DNA of 64,000 bases from Meandrina meandrites (taxonomy: Eukaryota; Cnidaria; Anthozoa; Scleractinia; Meandrinidae): contig OY855904.1 in the NCBI GenBank assembly GCA_963693305.1, positions 40,389,417-40,453,416 of the forward strand, read 5' to 3'. The notes beneath the pieces are model-generated. The model saw only the letters and a program-made list of their open reading frames with translations. It ran no database searches and was not told the DNA's origin. Made by a program: the position numbers and the translations under genes. Of the stretch, positions 62,301 through 64,000 are shown piece by piece. Positions within the stretch are counted from its first letter, which is position 1. The number at the start of each line of letters is the position of its first letter.

Positions 62301-63921
62301 TATTCTGTAATTTTTCACACATTTTTAGCCTATATAATTATTCATTCGCGCCATTTCTTATCATTCGTTAAAGGCTGTAGTTTGGCAGCCGAAAGCTCAA
62401 ATTTTTTACCAAATTTTTAACCAGAGAACGTTTTATTTCTTAATTACATCTAGGATGTAATTTTTCTTTTTCTTCCTTTTAAAAATTCAGCGAATTTGTC
62501 AAGATCGTACATGGAAATGACACTGAAGTTCTCTATCACCTTGGTTGTGTGTCATTTGCTCCAGAAATTCTAGCGGATGTTCCTTTTGGCATCTCAAACA
62601 GCATCTCCATTCAGGTGTATATGCAGAGTTATGGCAGTGGTATCAAAATGAAGTTCGCCATTTTGAAAAAGGGTCTGACGTCAGGTACGTTAGTAACCAA
62701 TCTTGTACCTTATCCCGTAATGCTGCTGCTAGTGATATTCCTGCTTTTACTGTTCATATTTGTGCTATTTGTAAATTAAGCCTTTACTACTTCTGCTTAC
62801 CTTTTACGACGACCAGGACAGCGGCGACGACGACAACGACTTCAACGACAACTATGTTCCAGCTGATTAGCAAAAAGTAGTAATAAAAATTTGGAGAATA
62901 AAAGTAAGTTATACCAACGCCGGGGCATTGGTATAACTTTTATTCTTCACTGTAAAAGCGAATCTACGTGTGTAGTCGTCGCTTTCAGTACTGGTTATCT
63001 CGTTGCTGGTACTAATACTGCTACTACTACTGCTACTGCTACTGCTACTGTTACTGCTACTGCTACTGCTACTGCTACTGCTACTGCTACTGCTACTGCT
63101 ACTGCTACTGCTACTGCTACTGCTACTGCTACTGCTACTGCTACTGCTACTGCTACTGCTACTGCTACTGCTACTGCTACTGCTACTGCTACTGCTACTG
63201 CTACTGCTACTGCTACTGCTACTGCTACTGCTACTGTTACTGTTACTGTTACTGCTACCACTACTGCTACTGCAACTGCCACTGATGCTGCTACAGCTAC
63301 TGTTACTGTTGATATGTCTACTATGTGTCATAATTACAGGTGTGGCCGAAAATCGCAATTTTGACACAAAACTTTACTTTTCTTTCTCGTCAACCTTTTT
63401 GGCTCTTCCATTTATATAAAAACAAGTCAATGTTCTTTTATATTCTTGTTTTCAACTTTTCACCGCGAATATAATCGGTCTAGGTGCCGGTCTTAATCGG
63501 AAAATTAATCTCGGTATCGTTTTTAGCCAAAGTAATTAGTGGAGTCGGTACCTAGTTCCCAGTGGTTGTGATACTCGGCCATATAATAAATATGTGGTTT
63601 TAAAGACGTGTGCTTTATTTATTTACCTAGCTATACCGGTATTTGGATGGAATGTTACAATTTACAACCGCACTACCACCAGCTTTACCCTTCAATGGAA
63701 AAGGCTGATAACAGACAACAACCATCATTCAAAGTTTTACATAATAGAGGTAAAAAATATCCAAGGCACCATACTGGCCGTAGAAACTGTTCCCGGGAAC
63801 GATATTACTACAGTTATTCAAGGACTTAGGCCTTCTACCAAGTATCGTGTGAGTGTTTTTGGCATTGATGGCACTGGGCAACCCTACAAGAGCTTGGAAA
63901 GTGTTACTGCTACCAACACAG
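42533..63921 (+). CDS. Gene 2: paralogous MAM/MAM/CUB/FN3/FN3/CUB/FN3 protein (3' end outside window)
   Basis: Exons joined: 42533-42584 or 47234-47330 (alternative starts), 50046-50174, 51279-51520, 52097-52181, 52582-52716, 54452-54693, 54796-54880, 56338-56494, 56839-57035, 57265-57561, 57640-57939, 58632-58785, 62491-62684, 63631-63921. All internal joins keep the frame. About 868 residues are visible with the 47234 start. The order MAM-MAM-CUB-FN3-FN3-CUB-FN3 repeats that of gene 1 from its first MAM onward, with exon sizes 242, 85, 157, 197, 297, 154 and 291 identical. This is a tandem duplication. By analogy a serine protease and a membrane anchor should follow past 64000. Confidence 0.82.
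43107..43162. repeat. Inverted repeat with 21-bp arms
   Basis: AAATATCTGTTTTTAAATTGG and its reverse complement (CCAATTTAAAAACAGATATT) flank a 13-base spacer. It is in the putative first intron of gene 2. Confidence 0.75.
47234..47330 (+). CDS. Gene 2 candidate first exon B (signal peptide)
   Basis: ATG at 47234 encodes [20 protein letters not shown] then [13 protein letters not shown]. This is a typical signal peptide: hydrophobic FLFILVLL core and a TKA-E cleavage context. The donor GTAAGT is at 47331 in phase 1, compatible with the exon at 50046. It is closer to the first MAM exon than exon A, and has the stronger hydrophobic core. Confidence 0.65.
47617..48700 (-). mobile_element. LINE reverse transcriptase fragment (CR1/Jockey-like), 5'-truncated
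   Basis: The minus strand encodes the RT palm with [11 protein letters not shown] (the x-DD box), then [43 protein letters not shown] and [10 protein letters not shown], ending at 47617. The upstream part ([20 protein letters not shown], then VPQGSVLGP) lies in another frame at about 48500-48650, separated near an A-run at about 48483. An ATT-rich tail at about 47587 follows the 3' end. Frameshifted and truncated, so inactive. It lies in the gene 2 first intron. Confidence 0.85.
48762..49540. mobile_element. PIF/Harbinger-like non-autonomous element with Myb/MADF remnant
   Basis: The ends are inverted repeats of about 47 bp: GGCCTGTTCCAAACGTCGTG, CTACTGCCGTGCCGAAC at the left and the matching reverse complement at the right, with TAA at both flanks (48759-48761 and 49541-49543). 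A 3-bp TWA duplication with GG-starting TIRs fits PIF/Harbinger. On the minus strand the interior codes in pieces: [20 protein letters not shown], then [20 protein letters not shown], which resembles the Myb/MADF-like partner protein of Harbinger elements. Extra copies of the GCCGTGCC motif occur inside. No transposase remains. Confidence 0.72.
50046..50174 (+). CDS. Gene 2 exon: MAM 1, N-terminal part
   Basis: This 129-bp phase 1-1 exon encodes [20 protein letters not shown] then W, the MAM opening. It ends SDHSGYG before GTGAGT. Acceptor is TTTCAAAG. Confidence 0.88.
50342..50406 (+). repeat. (AAAT)n microsatellite
   Basis: Repeated AAAT units with two AAAAT interruptions, intronic in gene 2. 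Confidence 0.9.
51279..51520 (+). CDS. Gene 2 exon: MAM 1, middle part
   Basis: This 242-bp exon encodes [20 protein letters not shown] and [19 protein letters not shown], close to identical with the gene 1 exon at 2865. The donor is GTATGT. Confidence 0.9.
52097..52181 (+). CDS. Gene 2 exon: MAM 1, C-terminal part
   Basis: This 85-bp exon encodes [20 protein letters not shown] and ends with the final MAM Cys. The donor GTACATCCG is the same as at 4959, consistent with recent duplication. Confidence 0.9.
52582..52716 (+). CDS. Gene 2 exon: MAM 2, N-terminal part
   Basis: This 135-bp exon encodes [20 protein letters not shown] and then DWTRRTGS. It is phase 1-1. The intron that follows holds a LINE fragment. 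Confidence 0.9.
53430..54065 (-). mobile_element. LINE C-terminal fragment with zinc-binding region (L1/Tx1-like)
   Basis: The minus strand reads [39 protein letters not shown] and [19 protein letters not shown] (C-x2-C-x7-H-x4-C), the zf-RVT-like tail that follows the RT domain. It ends NLENIY and a stop at 53450-53452. The RT domain itself is absent, so this is a 5'-truncated dead insertion in the gene 2 MAM 2 intron. Confidence 0.8.
54452..54693 (+). CDS. Gene 2 exon: MAM 2, middle part
   Basis: This 242-bp exon encodes [20 protein letters not shown] and [15 protein letters not shown], with [11 protein letters not shown]. It closely matches both 51279-51520 and 2865-3106. Confidence 0.9.
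54796..54880 (+). CDS. Gene 2 exon: MAM 2, C-terminal part
   Basis: This 85-bp exon encodes [20 protein letters not shown] and a closing Cys. The acceptor is ACTTAG. The usual IDDV is IDDA here. Confidence 0.88.
55095..55537 (+). repeat. Tandem duplication, about 215-230 bp unit
   Basis: Copy 1 (about 55099-55308) and copy 2 (about 55309-55537) share TTTTGTGTTACTGCTTCAAA, TATCTTATCAAAAGAAATCT and CTCTGATAAGAAATTGTTGT in the same order. Copy 2 carries a short insertion (GATTTTACAAAATGGCTGCA). It lies between MAM 2 and CUB 1 of gene 2. Confidence 0.85.
56338..56494 (+). CDS. Gene 2 exon: CUB 1, first half
   Basis: This 157-bp exon encodes [20 protein letters not shown] and [11 protein letters not shown], parallel to gene 1 exon 5117-5273. 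It ends FSGYGR/S in phase 2 at GTAGAA. Confidence 0.87.
56839..57035 (+). CDS. Gene 2 exon: CUB 1, second half
   Basis: This 197-bp exon encodes [19 protein letters not shown] and ends [18 protein letters not shown]. The NGTEVFA turn is conserved with gene 1. Confidence 0.87.
57265..57561 (+). CDS. Gene 2 exon: FN3 domain 1
   Basis: This 297-bp exon encodes a complete FN3: [20 protein letters not shown] and later [15 protein letters not shown]. It has the same length and phase as gene 1 exon 10152-10448. Confidence 0.9.
57640..57939 (+). CDS. Gene 2 exon: FN3 domain 2
   Basis: This 300-bp exon encodes [34 protein letters not shown] and [20 protein letters not shown]3 core Trp and Tyr are present. 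A SINE fragment begins about 35 bases downstream of its donor. Confidence 0.9.
57976..58187 (+). mobile_element. SINE 3' fragment
   Basis: CCCAGGTGAATAAATGGGTA, GGTTAACCCTGCGATGGACT, a G-run, then GGCCTGATGGGCCACTAGGC form the kind of conserved body seen in coral SINEs (family-level recognition from memory). It lies in the intron after the gene 2 FN3-2 exon and lacks the tRNA-like head. Confidence 0.6.
58632..58785 (+). CDS. Gene 2 exon: CUB-like 2, first half
   Basis: This 154-bp exon encodes [17 protein letters not shown] and [11 protein letters not shown]. The opening Cys is kept here, unlike gene 1. The domain is completed across a 3.7 kb intron filled by the Penelope-like insertion. Confidence 0.86.
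59107..59118 (+). repeat. Target site duplication of Penelope-like dimer, left
   Basis: TACATCTAGGAT, identical to 62445-62456. Confidence 0.75.
59344..60603 (-). pseudogene. Penelope-like RT/endonuclease, minus arm
   Basis: ORF 60264-59344 (306 codons from an internal ATG) carries [20 protein letters not shown] and the endonuclease. The RT portion continues upstream to 60603 but is cut from it by the TAG read as [16 protein letters not shown]. It differs from the plus arm by only a few residues (for example NSIDPK against NFIDPK). Confidence 0.85.
60604..62250 (+). pseudogene. Penelope-like RT/endonuclease, plus arm
   Basis: ORF 60604-61269 carries the N-terminal RT part, ending at the TAG after VVANLCM. 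ORF 61330-62250 continues with the YVDD-containing frame ([11 protein letters not shown]) and GIY-YIG endonuclease. The first part of the 60604 ORF (to about 60703) is really the antisense of the minus arm, so the true element starts nearer 60704. It is 5'-truncated. Confidence 0.85.
62445..62456 (+). repeat. Target site duplication of Penelope-like dimer, right
   Basis: TACATCTAGGAT, identical to 59107-59118. It directly follows the inverted terminal AATTAAGAAATAAAACG sequence. Confidence 0.75.
62491..62684 (+). CDS. Gene 2 exon: CUB-like 2, second half
   Basis: This 194-bp exon encodes [19 protein letters not shown] and ends [13 protein letters not shown]. Joined to 58632-58785 it gives 116 codons and returns to phase 1. 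Confidence 0.86.
62999..63316 (+). repeat. (ACTGCT)n hexamer microsatellite
   Basis: About 200 bp of ACTGCT hexamers with interrupted flanks (ACTGTT, ACCACT). ACTGCT is the reverse complement of the AGCAGT hexamer at 35767-36196. It lies in the gene 2 intron before FN3-3. Confidence 0.96.
63631..63921 (+). CDS. Gene 2 exon: FN3 domain 3 (last exon in the window)
   Basis: This 291-bp exon encodes [20 protein letters not shown] and [18 protein letters not shown]. It ends in phase 1 at GTGCGC. In gene 1 the equivalent exon is followed by the serine protease exons, so the gene should continue past 64000. Confidence 0.88.
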
Positions 63922-64000
63922 GTGCGCGAGAATAGATTCATTCAGCTTTGTATGCTAATTAAGAGCCTATTTGAAATTACATTAGTTTACGTGCTGTTTT

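Larger units (their letters stand above)
59119..62444. mobile_element. Penelope-like retroelement, inverted dimer with GIY-YIG endonuclease
   Basis: Two copies face each other: a minus-strand arm (59119 to about 60703) and a plus-strand arm (about 60704-62444). Each contains an RT segment ([45 protein letters not shown] with the Y-x-DD box), then a linker and a GIY-YIG-type endonuclease ([20 protein letters not shown]). Both arms have the same in-frame TAG just after VVANLCM. The plus arm has about 190 bp more at its 5' end ([20 protein letters not shown], then YPLSPIVSC). A 12-bp direct repeat TACATCTAGGAT flanks the whole (59107-59118 and 62445-62456), so the dimer probably entered in one event. 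It interrupts the gene 2 CUB-like 2 intron. Confidence 0.88.

Noticed and set aside
62891..63419. Open frames of poly-Thr/Ala, poly-Leu and poly-Ser on both strands
   Set aside because: Artefacts of the ACTGCT array inside a gene 2 intron.

Overview
The window looks like nuclear DNA of an anthozoan cnidarian, most likely a stony coral. This is inference: the genes are AT-rich and intron-rich, have canonical GT-AG introns and animal extracellular modules (MAM, CUB, fibronectin III, trypsin), and are packed with microsatellites, MITEs, a tRNA-derived SINE, LINE fragments, a Penelope-like element and a Crypton-like tyrosine recombinase. No prokaryotic features (operons, ribosome binding sites, CRISPR) are present.

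The backbone is two tandem paralogous genes on the + strand. Gene 1 enters from upstream of the window. I could chain 18 exons from 2865 to the stop codon at 38937 with every splice phase agreeing. The visible product of about 1411 residues is MAM (C-terminal part) - CUB - FN3 - FN3 - CUB - FN3 - trypsin-type serine protease - MAM - Ser/Thr/Pro linker - juxtamembrane domain with an RRKR site - one transmembrane helix - cytoplasmic tail with tyrosine motifs. Gene 2 starts at 42533 and/or 47234 (two possible signal-peptide first exons) and leaves the window at its right edge. It encodes MAM - MAM - CUB - FN3 - FN3 - CUB - FN3, with exon lengths and phases nearly identical to gene 1, so a protease domain probably follows beyond 64000.

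Nested on the same strand inside the 15.7 kb intron of gene 1 (21160-36821) is a separate multi-exon gene (about 25305-32994). Its ten exons also chain in phase and end at a stop codon. The product of about 1118 residues has two Cys/His clusters, a candidate RNase H-fold D-D-E core and a C2H2-like finger. I read it as an intact DDE-transposase-like protein, either a live transposon or a domesticated one; I cannot name its superfamily. It is the most unusual item in the window.

Other mobile DNA: a Crypton-like tyrosine recombinase (minus strand, 6957-8656) with one frameshift; an inverted dimer of a Penelope-like retroelement (59119-62444) with a 12-bp target duplication; RT fragments of two LINE types (47617-48700 and 53430-54065); a Harbinger-like element with a Myb/MADF remnant (48762-49540); a pogo-like MITE (28216-28762); other MITEs; and a SINE interrupted by another repeat (17930-18297). 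Long microsatellites include the same hexamer array in opposite orientations in the two paralogs. The region 38938-42532 is the intergenic spacer; no convincing gene was seen there or in 1-2864.
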